43,787 nucleotides of DNA, taken from JAKVCB01 sp963578605. Lineage in GTDB: Bacteria > Planctomycetota > Planctomycetia > Pirellulales > Lacipirellulaceae. The stretch lies in contig CAUZEA010000045.1 of assembly GCA_963578605.1 (NCBI GenBank), forward strand, positions 1 to 43,787. Reading direction: 5' to 3'. Positions within the stretch are counted from its first letter, which is position 1. Every line of letters starts with the position of its first letter. Below the pieces are notes generated by a model. It did no database searches. It had not been told where the DNA came from and was given only the letters and a program-made list of their open reading frames with translations. Positions 17,094-25,850 of this stretch are shown in pieces. Both the position numbers and the translations under genes were made by a program.

Positions 17094-18023
17094 TTATTGT
17101 TTGCCACCCTGCTTGTCAATGACGATCGGTGCGTCATCGACCGCCAGGTCCCCCAGTGCGTACTGAATGCCAGCCAGGTAGTGTCGGAGTACCGCTGGGT
17201 TCGAATAAGTTTCATCGCGGTGCCCCAGGGCACAATAAAAAGTTCGCCCATTGCCGTATTGGGCAATCCAACTGAGCGGATAAAAACCATCCTCCCGGGT
17301 TCCCTTTGAAATTGGTTCCCAGTCAGGATTTAAACTCAACAACATTCGCCGATCTTGGGGCCGCGCAGTCCCGTCGCGAAACTGGTAGATTTCGTCCTTG
17401 ATCATAAATCCCCGCCCACCAAATACCGCGTTTAGCGGATGGGAGGCGTCAAGCAGGCGAATGGGAACCTCGGTGTGCCACGGGTGACCGACGCAAACGC
17501 CCCCCATCATCTCGTTGTAGGCCTTCCAATTCTTGTAAGTATCGGTAGCCGAGTGCACACCCACGAGCCCTTTCCCGCTCTTGACATAGTCGACAAGGCT
17601 CTTCTTTAAACGGTTTTCCCGCTGGAGTGCCGCGTCACGCTCTTGCGGATCATCTGGCAGTGACTTCGGCCGGAAAACTTCGCCCGTCGTATTTAGCATG
17701 ATCACAGCGTCGAACGTGTTCAGGTTCTCGGGTTCGAACATCACATCATCTTCGCTATGTACAATCTCATAAATACCCGTAGTCGAGCCAAGCCTGGTCA
17801 AGGCCACAACACCCACGGGAATCGAATCATGTCGAAATCCGTTGGTCTTCGTGAAAATCAGTACTCGGTGCGGGTCACTGGGTGCCTCAAAACCCGAAGC
17901 AGGTAACGCTCGCTTAATGCGATTCATCACTTCTGGATCGATATCGGCTACGCAAGCAGTAACCACTCTGAGCACCTGGACAATCGCCAAGGCAAAAGAA
18001 ATTGCAATCGATACTCGCTTCAT
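17094..18023 (-). CDS. Exported ThuA-like domain protein
   Basis: A 309-residue protein with an N-terminal signal peptide followed by a ThuA-like (glutamine-amidotransferase-type) domain. The domain starts at VLIFTKTNGFRHDSIP and has FDAVIMLNTTGEVF, a GVHSATDTYKNW segment and GHPWHTEVPIRLLDASHPL. These are standard in planctomycete ThuA proteins, often annotated as trehalose utilisation although activity is generally unproven. The ATG at 18023 is preceded by a GGAAAGAG-like site. It converges on the acetoacetyl-CoA synthetase gene, with only 58 bases between the stops. Probably periplasmic, and linked to carbohydrate turnover by family association only. Confidence 0.88.
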   Translation of the reverse strand: MKRVSIAISFALAIVQVLRVVTACVADIDPEVMNRIKRALPASGFEAPSDPHRVLIFTKTNGFRHDSIPVGVVALTRLGSTTGIYEIVHSEDDVMFEPENLNTFDAVIMLNTTGEVFRPKSLPDDPQERDAALQRENRLKKSLVDYVKSGKGLVGVHSATDTYKNWKAYNEMMGGVCVGHPWHTEVPIRLLDASHPLNAVFGGRGFMIKDEIYQFRDGTARPQDRRMLLSLNPDWEPISKGTREDGFYPLSWIAQYGNGRTFYCALGHRDETYSNPAVLRHYLAGIQYALGDLAVDDAPIVIDKQGGKQ

Positions 18024-18434
18024 AACTCACACACTCTTTCCGCTGGAAAATCGTTCCGGAAGCCACCCAACCCGTATCGTAGCAAGTCACATCGTGGCTT
18101 GCTTGGGTCAGGTCACGTAATCGCCAGGCTTACGAAAAGGTCAATCGCCATGGCCTGCGGAACGCAGGACACGACACGTACCAGGACTGTTGCCTGCAAA
18201 CACCGCGGCGCCTTTCCCCAAATGACAGGCTAAACTGGCAGAAACTGTGAGCCTGCCGACATGGAAAACAAATCCCGCCGGTTCTTGTCATCCGGCCCGG
18301 CAGGTGTCATCTTAGGTGGGGCAGGATTAGCCTGCAATCCGCAGGTGTTACCAAGCCATAATCCAAACAGAGCCTACGTACCCTAACAATCGCCGAGAAC
18401 CAACAGTCACTGAACACGAAAGGAAATGGCCTCG
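18024..18434. other. Divergent intergenic region
   Basis: About 410 bases between the leftward ThuA gene and the rightward TIM-barrel gene, with no convincing coding frame. It contains two small hairpins sharing a CCTGC/GCAGG stem: CCTGCG/CGCAGG at 18154-18168 and CCTGC/GCAGG at 18331-18345. No clear promoter was recognised. Confidence 0.5.
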
Positions 18435-19286
18435 ATGAAATATGGAATGAACCTGCTGTTATGGTCTGGCGACGTCAGCGACGAACACTTGCCGATGATT
18501 GAGCGCCTCAAAGCGATGGGCTTTGATGGAGTGGAAGTGCCCCTGTTTAATCTCGACGTTGACAAGTGGACACGCTATGGCCAGAAACTCGAAGCCATAG
18601 GACTTGAGCGTACGGCGGTGACGATCCGTAACGAACCCGACAACCCCATTAGTTCCGACCCGGCCATTCGCCAGCACGCAATAGAACTCAACAAGCGAAC
18701 CCTTGATTGCTGCCAGGCCATGGGGGCAGAAAGCCTGGTTGGTCCTTTTCACTCGGCCATCGGTATTTTCAGTGGTGCAGGCCCCACCGAAGACGAGTGG
18801 AAGTGGGGCGTCGACGTGATGCGACAGACAGCCGAATATGCAGAAACCTGCAATGTGCTATTGGGTGTCGAGATGCTCAACCGTTTTGAGACCTATTTGC
18901 TCAACACGCATGCAGATGCCGCGCGCTTCGTGCGTGACGTCGATCATCCACATTGCAAAGTGCTGTACGATACGTTTCACGCAAATATCGAAGAAAAATG
19001 TGTGGCCCAGGCCATTCGCGACTGTGCCAATGTGATTTGTCACGTGCACATTTCGGAGAATGACCGCAGCACCCCAGGTCAAGGCCATGTGCACTGGGAT
19101 ACGAACTTCGACACCTTGCACGAAGTCGGTTACGACGGCTGGATGGTGATCGAGGCGTTTGGCGTGGCACTACCTGAAATTGCGGCTGCAACCAAGATCT
19201 GGCGACGGATGTATGAAAGCGAAGAACAGCTGGCCCGGGATGGACTCGCCTTCATGCGGGAAGAAGTTTCCAAACGCTGGAACTAA
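18435..19286 (+). CDS. Sugar phosphate isomerase/epimerase (TIM barrel, ketose 3-epimerase-like)
   Basis: A cytoplasmic AP-endonuclease-2/xylose-isomerase-like TIM barrel of 283 residues. The overall pattern resembles D-tagatose/D-psicose 3-epimerases and hydroxypyruvate isomerases: GVEVPLF near the second strand, LLGVEMLNRFETYLLN with a probable metal-binding Glu, KVLYDTFHANIEE with Asp and His, CHVHISENDRSTPGQGHVHWD, and MVIEAFG with the second catalytic Glu. That set of Glu, Asp, His and Glu matches the metal-dependent epimerase site. AAAGGA is well spaced for ATG 18435 and too close to the ATG at 18426, so I use the former. It converges with the symporter gene. The exact sugar cannot be told from sequence. 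Confidence 0.88.
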   Translation: MKYGMNLLLWSGDVSDEHLPMIERLKAMGFDGVEVPLFNLDVDKWTRYGQKLEAIGLERTAVTIRNEPDNPISSDPAIRQHAIELNKRTLDCCQAMGAESLVGPFHSAIGIFSGAGPTEDEWKWGVDVMRQTAEYAETCNVLLGVEMLNRFETYLLNTHADAARFVRDVDHPHCKVLYDTFHANIEEKCVAQAIRDCANVICHVHISENDRSTPGQGHVHWDTNFDTLHEVGYDGWMVIEAFGVALPEIAAATKIWRRMYESEEQLARDGLAFMREEVSKRWN

Positions 19287-19378
19287 GACCCCTCCCCTGC
19301 GTCCGTTCAAACTCCAGGAAGGGGTTGGACAAACCGTTTTTGCACTGCCAGAACCGTGTTGCCAAACCCATGGGTTCT

Positions 19379-21556
19379 TTAACCACCCAGGCTTACCAGG
19401 AACACGAGCAACCCGACTATCACAAAACAGATCATCACACAAACGATAAATCCGATCACATCGAAATAGCTCGGTTTGGTGAATTCCCATTCAGAATTTG
19501 GGAAAATCTTGAGCTGGTCAAAACGGTCCGGTGTGTCATAGGAGGCCTCCATCTCACGTTGGTCCTCTTCTGGTTCGGGCTTAACCTCCGTTTTCATCTT
19601 CACATAAAACCGATCAAGCGCCGCCTTGCTGTTTCTTGGCGTTAACCAGGACAACACGAAAAGCACCACGAACGGGGCAATCAGGCGGGGAGGTAAACGC
19701 ATGGTTTTAAGCATTGCCGGTGACAACCCGGAAAAATCGACCCCCATCCATTGATAGAGCAAAAAATCAACCTTGAACGATCCTTGCCCTACCGATTTGC
19801 CCGACCGCCGCTCGACAACCGTTTTGCCATTGTCCTCGCTGGAATCGCTGACTGTTTCATAAGTTGGTTTCTCACCCTCCGCCGGTTTCAAACCACCACT
19901 CCAAAACACGGCCGTTCCGCCCAGCGGGGGCAGTTTTTCCTGGAATGACTCGCCAACGACCGCCTGGGGCGGAGCAGGACCCAGCTTGGCCAGGAGCGAC
20001 TTCCGTTCTGCTTCATCAGGATTCTTCAAAGCCTCCTGGTGGGCTGCCTCCCAACCCGTGCGCCGGCCAGCATCGACCGCAGTCGCCTTGCGGGAAATCG
20101 TTCGACTGACACGATCGGTGGCGATGGTAAATTGGGGATCTTCCCGCAATGCGGGCCAGAGCCTCGGCAGCATGACCGGTGCCACAAAGAAGGCGACAAA
20201 GGCAAACAAAATTGTCCCCCAGGCAGCCAGCTTACCGGACCTTCGCCAATACATTCCGATCCAGAAAGGCGCAGCAAACACGATGGGTAATTCCAACGCC
20301 ATTGTGTACTGCTTCAAGACATCACTAATCGCTAATGCCGCAAATGCCGATCCAGCAACAACAATCAGTCCGACAATTCTTCCCGTATTCACATAAGTCC
20401 GCTCTGTCGCATCGGGATTGAAGAAAGGGGCATAAACGTTGTGAACAACCAATGCCGAACAAACAAGCATCATTGTATCGGCGGTGCTCATCAGCGCTGC
20501 AATCAAGCACGCCAGCATCAGTCCGACTAAGCCTAGTTTTGCAGTACCCAACAATTCACGGCTGGCAACGCCCCAGGCTCGATCTTTCACCTCGGCAATT
20601 TCGACGTTGTCGGCTAAAAGTGCCAGGATGATCAGGCCGGTCAAGGCCCAACCCACGGTGCAAAGTCGTTTGAGAAAATTGCCGGTTACAAGACCGATTC
20701 GAGCGTTGCTCTCGGTTTTTGCGGACCCTCCACCCGTAACGATAAAGTGAGGCTGGACGACAATGCCCACCACTGCCAGTAGCGAAAGCGAAATGATGTA
20801 ATGCAGCGGGAATTCTCCCGCCCGCGGCCCGCCAAGCACTTCAAAATAACTTGCGGGAAGGCGTTCGTGCAAAATCCGGAAACCGTCGAACATGGTCTGT
20901 GACTCTGGATTCCCAAATTTTTCGACCAGGGCATTGAGCCCAAAGGGAATCAACAACACCGACAACACAATAATGCAAAGGCCCTGGATCAAGTCGGTCC
21001 AATAAGCAGCAGTTAAACCGCCAAGCGCACCGTAAATCACCACAAAAAGTGCAATCGTCGGTACGAAAACCATTTGTAGTTGGACTTGTGCTCCAAATAG
21101 TTCCACGGTCGTGACACCGAACATCGCACCCGCTACCGCACTGATCCCTGTGAACATGGTGGAAAGGTACATACAACAGAATGCAAGTGCGAAGCCTGTA
21201 TACGCAACGCCCATCGCCGGTGATTCATACCGTTCGACAAAAAAATCTCCAAGTGTCAGACTGCGCATGCGGCGGTACCAAACACCCGTGATCCAGTAGA
21301 CGGGTGTCACAAACAGCCACATCAGCACGCTCCAGATGCCGGTGAGCCCACTGGTCCAGGTGGTTCGACCCACGAGAATTGGGTCTTGAGCCCCGGTTCC
21401 CGCCCCAAAGGCCGCAAAGGTCTGGAGGAGTTTTCCAAACCTGCGACCTCCCATGAAATAATCTTCCTGGTGTTTGGTGCGGCGAAGCGCCCAGGCACCA
21501 ATGGCAGCCATGATGCAGAAGTAGCCAATCAATACGGCGTAATCGATGGCAATCAC
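19379..21556 (-). CDS. Sodium:solute symporter family transporter with large soluble insertion
   Basis: An inner-membrane SSS-family transporter of 725 residues, longer than the usual 480-600. The first part has the family layout of many helices, with TLGDFFVERY and ALMSTADTMMLV, the latter matching the sodium-site helix. Between about residues 466 and 620 there is a hydrophilic stretch rich in Lys, Glu and Pro that breaks the helix pattern. Two or more helices and a charged segment follow to the C-terminus (FDVIGFIVCVMICFVIVGLLV). Start is a GTG at 21556 with GAGG 7 bases upstream. Neighbouring sugar-enzyme genes suggest a sugar or organic-acid substrate; the family alone does not decide it. 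Confidence 0.9.
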   Translation of the reverse strand: MIAIDYAVLIGYFCIMAAIGAWALRRTKHQEDYFMGGRRFGKLLQTFAAFGAGTGAQDPILVGRTTWTSGLTGIWSVLMWLFVTPVYWITGVWYRRMRSLTLGDFFVERYESPAMGVAYTGFALAFCCMYLSTMFTGISAVAGAMFGVTTVELFGAQVQLQMVFVPTIALFVVIYGALGGLTAAYWTDLIQGLCIIVLSVLLIPFGLNALVEKFGNPESQTMFDGFRILHERLPASYFEVLGGPRAGEFPLHYIISLSLLAVVGIVVQPHFIVTGGGSAKTESNARIGLVTGNFLKRLCTVGWALTGLIILALLADNVEIAEVKDRAWGVASRELLGTAKLGLVGLMLACLIAALMSTADTMMLVCSALVVHNVYAPFFNPDATERTYVNTGRIVGLIVVAGSAFAALAISDVLKQYTMALELPIVFAAPFWIGMYWRRSGKLAAWGTILFAFVAFFVAPVMLPRLWPALREDPQFTIATDRVSRTISRKATAVDAGRRTGWEAAHQEALKNPDEAERKSLLAKLGPAPPQAVVGESFQEKLPPLGGTAVFWSGGLKPAEGEKPTYETVSDSSEDNGKTVVERRSGKSVGQGSFKVDFLLYQWMGVDFSGLSPAMLKTMRLPPRLIAPFVVLFVLSWLTPRNSKAALDRFYVKMKTEVKPEPEEDQREMEASYDTPDRFDQLKIFPNSEWEFTKPSYFDVIGFIVCVMICFVIVGLLVFLVSLGG

Positions 21557-21788
21557 GTACGAACCTCGATGCAGTTGAAAAAAGAAACCGGCAGCAACCC
21601 CAATCCAGCTGAATTGTCACCGCCAGCGCGAGTCTCCCCGCATGTTACTCGATCGAAGTGTTTGGCGTACAGAGGGTGTCGCGGCAGGGAATACGGCCCG
21701 CAAGGTTGATTTCTTGAACCATTTTTCACATAATGCTAACTACATGTTTGTAAGCCATACCGTGAGCACTTTCTGGAGAGCCTGAGCC

Positions 21789-23231
21789 ATGTCAATACTA
21801 TCTCGCCGGACTTTTTTGAAAAACAGTGCAGCCGGAGGTGCTGCGATTCCGCTCGTCACGATCGCTGGGACAAAATCTTCGGGAAAGGTCGTCGGCGCAA
21901 ACGACAAAATTCGGATTGCCGTGGTCGGACTCCGTGGACGAGGGAAAGCTCATTACTCCAACTACGCGAACATCGACGGCGTTGAGGTGTCCCACCTGGT
22001 CGATATTGACTCCAGCCAATTCGGCCCTGCGAAAGAAAGTCTGGCAGTCGATGGGGCACCAGAGCCACAATGTGTCGAAGACATTCGGCGTGTCCTCGAT
22101 GATCGGAATGTCGATGCCATATCGATCGCGACCTGTAACCACACACACTCGCTCTACACGATCTGGGGATGCCAGGCTGGCAAGGATGTTTACGTCGAAA
22201 AACCAATCTCGCACAACATGTTCGAGGGACGCCAATGTGTCGAAGCAGCCCGCAAATACAACGTGGTTGTCCAACACGGCACCCAACAACGGTCGAGCCA
22301 GGAACGGGCTAACGAAATCGCTGCCCTTCAGTCAGGCAACTACGGAAAATTACTGGTTTCGAAAGGTTATTGTTGCAAACCACGCTGGTCAATTGGTAAC
22401 AAGCCGGTAGAAGTGCCGCCTGACCATATCGATTTTAATCTCTGGCTGGGGCCAGCTCCCAACCAGCCCTATCATGCCAACCTGGTCCATTACAACTGGC
22501 ACTGGTTCTGGGACTTTGGTAATGGCGATACCGGGAATCAAGGGGTCCATGAAATGGATGTTGCCCGCTGGGCAATTCCCGGCGCTACCCTGCCCACGCG
22601 AGTTTGGAGCCTGGGAGGTCGATTTGGCTATGAAGATCAAGGCCAGACCCCCAACACGCAACTCTCCGTTTACGAGTATGGCGATGTGTTACTTGTCTTC
22701 GAAACCCGCGGCTTGGTCGGTAAACATGATGGTTTTTCCAACGTGATTCAGAACGAGTACTACACCACCGAGGGCATGATTCAAAAGGGACTCTTTCATC
22801 CAGCAGGCGGCACAGAGGCGATCCCCGTAGAAGGTGGCAACCCACGACAGGTAACACCCGGCAAGGAATTCGGCAGTTTCATTGCCGCGATGCGCAGCCG
22901 TCGCCCTGAGGACTGCAATGCCGATGCAGAAACGGCGCACTACTCGGCAGCCCTGTGCCATCTGGGAAATATTTCCTACCGCCTGGGAGAACAGGTACCC
23001 TTCAATGTGCAAAGCCAGGCGCTGGGAGACAACAAGCAAGTTGTCGAGTCGTTGCAAACCATTCAGGAAAACTGCAAAGCCGTTGGAATGGATCTCGCCG
23101 ACGCAACGTATCAGCTCGGCAGGCCGCTGGAAATCGACCCACAGACCGAAACCATCGTGGGTGACGATGAAGCTAATTTGATGATGACACGAAAATATCG
23201 CAAGCCGTTTGAAGTACCCCAGGATGTATGA
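21789..23231 (+). CDS. Tat-exported Gfo/Idh/MocA family oxidoreductase
   Basis: A 480-residue NAD(P)-dependent oxidoreductase with a twin-arginine signal (SRRTFLKNSAAGGAA), so it is exported folded with its cofactor. The Rossmann domain begins at IRIAVVGLRGRGKAHY, with a VDID acidic strand end, and the family EKP motif appears in VYVEKPISHN with the catalytic Lys. The C-terminal substrate domain contains NQGVHEMDVARWAI, usual in planctomycete family members. GGAGAG lies just upstream of the ATG. It is followed on the same strand by the enolase-superfamily and MetE-like pair after about 60 bases, and may form an operon with them. Substrate, probably a sugar or cyclitol derivative, is unknown. 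Confidence 0.93.
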   Translation: MSILSRRTFLKNSAAGGAAIPLVTIAGTKSSGKVVGANDKIRIAVVGLRGRGKAHYSNYANIDGVEVSHLVDIDSSQFGPAKESLAVDGAPEPQCVEDIRRVLDDRNVDAISIATCNHTHSLYTIWGCQAGKDVYVEKPISHNMFEGRQCVEAARKYNVVVQHGTQQRSSQERANEIAALQSGNYGKLLVSKGYCCKPRWSIGNKPVEVPPDHIDFNLWLGPAPNQPYHANLVHYNWHWFWDFGNGDTGNQGVHEMDVARWAIPGATLPTRVWSLGGRFGYEDQGQTPNTQLSVYEYGDVLLVFETRGLVGKHDGFSNVIQNEYYTTEGMIQKGLFHPAGGTEAIPVEGGNPRQVTPGKEFGSFIAAMRSRRPEDCNADAETAHYSAALCHLGNISYRLGEQVPFNVQSQALGDNKQVVESLQTIQENCKAVGMDLADATYQLGRPLEIDPQTETIVGDDEANLMMTRKYRKPFEVPQDV

Positions 23232-23294
23232 GCCACATCGACTGATGGGTTCCCATTCGCAACACTCCCGAAAACGGTAAACGTGTAACCACGG

Positions 23295-24752
23295 ATGAGG
23301 ATTTCGCTCAAAGAAACACGCCTGGGACTCCGCAACTCGACAACGCGGTTACCTTTTCGCTATGGAACTGCCTGCCTGACAACCTGCCCACAAGCGGTAT
23401 TGCAGGCCCAAATTGAAATCAACGGCTCGGTGGCAGTTGGTTACAGCGGTGACTGTTTACCCCCCGGCTGGTTCGATAAGACTCCGACCAAGGACTACCG
23501 ACAGCAAATCGAAGATATGCTCTCGGCTATTCACCTCGCCGAGCGCGTCATGGCTGATCAACTGCGGAAGCCCGACGATTTTTTTCACGCCTGGTTGGCA
23601 CTCGACAATCGTGTTCACGACGAAGCGCTCCAGCGAAACTGGCCAGAGTTGCTGGCAGGGTTTGGCGTAAGTTTAGTCGAGCGGGCGGTGATTGATGCCG
23701 TCGGTCGAGCGACCAATTCGACCTTGAACCAGTTGGTCCGGAAAAATGTGCTCGGCATTACAGCTGGTGATATTCATCCTGAACTCGCCGGTATTGAACC
23801 GGCGGCGTGGTTACCTGACCAACCTCGCCAGCAACTTTATGTCCGCCATACCATTGGCCTGGCCGACCCACTGGCCAGCAGCGACATCCCTGCTGACGAA
23901 CGCCTCAACGACGGATTTCCCCAATCGGTCGACCAGTACATCGATGAAACGGGGATCCAATATTTCAAGATCAAGCTTGCCAACCAACTCGATCATGATG
24001 TCGCTCGACTGGAACAATTCGTCTCGGTGGTAGAACCAAGGCTGGGCAATCGTTATCGCCTCACGCTTGACGGAAATGAGCAGTACAAGCAAGCCGATGA
24101 CTTCAGTGAACTTATTGAGCAACTCCGTTGCAATGCGAAGCTCGTAACACTGCTTGCCAATACGCTTGCGATTGAACAACCTCTTGAACGTTCAATCGCT
24201 CTCGACCCACAGCATACGTCGGGTGTCCGCGAATTGGGAGAAACCATCCCCGTGATCATCGATGAGTCGGATGGTACCCGAGACTCGTATCGGCAGGCGA
24301 TCGACTGTGGATATCGCGGTGTGAGCAGCAAGAGTTGCAAGGGTGTTATGCGTAGTCTGCTCAATGCTGGACTCACCTGGCATGCCAATCGGGCGACCGG
24401 GTCTTCCCCATTTGTAATGACGGGCGAAGATCTCTGCTCGGTTGGAGTCATTCCGGTGCAAAGCGATCTCTGCCTGGTCGCAACCCTGGGGCTTGAACAC
24501 ATCGAACGTAACGGTCATCATTACCACCCAGGGATTTCGTATCTTCCTCTTCAAGAACAAGAAGCGGCACTGAAGGCTCATCCCGATTTCCTTGGTCGCC
24601 GGCAGGGAGTGATCGGTCCCAACGTGGTGGGCGGTCTTTTTGAAATCGCTTCGCTCCAATGCCCGGGCACTGGGTTTGCAGCATTACCCGACATGGCAAC
24701 TATGCAAACGGCTGAGGACTGGTCATTCGCATCACTAGGACTGAAACCGTGA
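23295..24752 (+). CDS. Enolase-superfamily protein (mandelate racemase/muconate cycloisomerase-like)
   Basis: A 485-residue member of the enolase superfamily, which abstracts a proton next to a carboxylate. The barrel shows the catalytic set: FKIKL with Lys225 and Lys227, metal ligands Asp259 (LTLDGNEQ), Glu294 (IEQPLE) and Asp323 (IIDESD), and Lys346 (SSKSCKG) on the opposite face. The paired Lys arrangement resembles the muconate-lactonising/dipeptide epimerase group. The protein is about 100 residues longer than usual, and the C-terminus after 410 is extended. Its stop overlaps the start of the next gene (GTGA at 24749-24752), so the two are translated together. No Tat or Sec signal is present. 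The substrate is unknown. Confidence 0.85.
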   Translation: MRISLKETRLGLRNSTTRLPFRYGTACLTTCPQAVLQAQIEINGSVAVGYSGDCLPPGWFDKTPTKDYRQQIEDMLSAIHLAERVMADQLRKPDDFFHAWLALDNRVHDEALQRNWPELLAGFGVSLVERAVIDAVGRATNSTLNQLVRKNVLGITAGDIHPELAGIEPAAWLPDQPRQQLYVRHTIGLADPLASSDIPADERLNDGFPQSVDQYIDETGIQYFKIKLANQLDHDVARLEQFVSVVEPRLGNRYRLTLDGNEQYKQADDFSELIEQLRCNAKLVTLLANTLAIEQPLERSIALDPQHTSGVRELGETIPVIIDESDGTRDSYRQAIDCGYRGVSSKSCKGVMRSLLNAGLTWHANRATGSSPFVMTGEDLCSVGVIPVQSDLCLVATLGLEHIERNGHHYHPGISYLPLQEQEAALKAHPDFLGRRQGVIGPNVVGGLFEIASLQCPGTGFAALPDMATMQTAEDWSFASLGLKP

Positions 24753-25738
24753 TTAAAACAACAGTGGTAGGCAGCTATCCTGTTCCTGCCTGGCTGCGGA
24801 TTGTGAGTAATACCGAGTCATTGCGGGACGCAATGCTCGCGGTGCTCAAAATCCAGGAGTTGGCCGGCATTGAGGTCGTAGCCGACGGAGAACTCTACCG
24901 TTGGGATCTTAACCATGCCGAAACCAACGGCATGATTGACTATTTTGTGCGCCCCATGTCGGGAATCGAAACCGAACTGGATCACGACCAACTGGTTCGT
25001 TGGCGCCAGCAGCAGGGGATGGGCTTTCGCACCAAACCACCGGGAATCGTGACCGGTCCGATCGGTTCAGGGCAACTCGACCTGGCAAGTGACTATGCCC
25101 TGTTTCGCGATTTGACCGACCGCCCCAAGAAATTCACCGTAACCAGCCCCTACATGCTGGCCAAAACCCTGGCCGACAACCATTACCAGGATCTCTCGGC
25201 ACTTGTCATGGCCCTGGGCGATGTTTTGAAACAGCAGGTCGCTGAGGTTGATGCCGGGATCATTCAGGTCGACGAGGCGAATATCACAGGACACGCCGAA
25301 GATGCTGCCATTGCCGCCGCTGGAATTAATTGCGTATTGGCTGGTACCCAACACGAAAAGGCGGTGCACCTCTGCTTTGGGAACTACGGGGGGCAGACCA
25401 TCCAAAAAGGAACCTATGACCAGCTGGTCGAATTTCTCAACGCGCTGGAAGCAGACCATGTTGTGCTGGAACTGGCCCGGCGCCCCGAGTCCGAACTTGC
25501 CATGCTGCGTGATGTGAAAAAGTCTCTGGGGCTTGGTATCGGTGTCATCGATATCAAAGACAACGAAGTCGAAACACCCGAAACGGTCGCGCGACGCATC
25601 TCTCGCGTCGCCGATGAAGTCGGCGCCGAACGCATCCAGTACGTCCACCCCGATTGTGGCTTTTGGATGCTCCCGCGCGCCGTTGCCGATGCCAAGATGC
25701 GGGCCTTAGTAGCTGGACGGGACTTGTTCACCGGCTAA
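24749..25738 (+). CDS. MetE-like cobalamin-independent methyltransferase, stand-alone C-terminal domain
   Basis: A 329-residue cytoplasmic TIM-barrel protein homologous to the C-terminal half of MetE. All four zinc ligands are recognisable: His207 and Cys209 in VHLCFGNY, Glu241 in VVLELARR, and Cys303 in HPDCGFWMLPR. The N-terminal half of MetE, and therefore the triglutamyl-folate arrangement, is absent. Similar short proteins include archaeal core methionine synthases and the epoxyalkane:coenzyme M transferase group, so a thiol transfer other than homocysteine methylation is possible. The start is a GTG that overlaps the enolase-superfamily stop, which ties its function to that gene. I read it as a catabolic partner, not the housekeeping methionine synthase, but this is inference. 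Confidence 0.85.
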   Translation: MIKTTVVGSYPVPAWLRIVSNTESLRDAMLAVLKIQELAGIEVVADGELYRWDLNHAETNGMIDYFVRPMSGIETELDHDQLVRWRQQQGMGFRTKPPGIVTGPIGSGQLDLASDYALFRDLTDRPKKFTVTSPYMLAKTLADNHYQDLSALVMALGDVLKQQVAEVDAGIIQVDEANITGHAEDAAIAAAGINCVLAGTQHEKAVHLCFGNYGGQTIQKGTYDQLVEFLNALEADHVVLELARRPESELAMLRDVKKSLGLGIGVIDIKDNEVETPETVARRISRVADEVGAERIQYVHPDCGFWMLPRAVADAKMRALVAGRDLFTG

Positions 25739-25850
25739 CCACCGGTTGGTCCAATTGCGACCGGTTCGCAGCCAGGGTGCAGAGCAGAAACACCCTCTCG
25801 CAATAAACTCCGCCCTGGTCACACACTCGTTTTGAGAGGAAATTCTCGAG

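Noticed and set aside
19288..19341. Possible terminators between the convergent TIM-barrel and symporter genes
   Set aside because: ACCCCT/AGGGGT with a 26-base loop and a 4-bp GGTT/AACC stem followed by T's are too weak to call.
21714..21742. Promoter candidate TTGAAC upstream of the Gfo/Idh/MocA gene
   Set aside because: No acceptable -10 box at 16-18 bases; TAATGC is only 11 bases away.
24749..25738. Housekeeping methionine synthase MetE
   Set aside because: Only the C-terminal domain is present (329 residues against about 750) and the gene is coupled to an enolase-superfamily gene, so a plain metE label would overstate the case.
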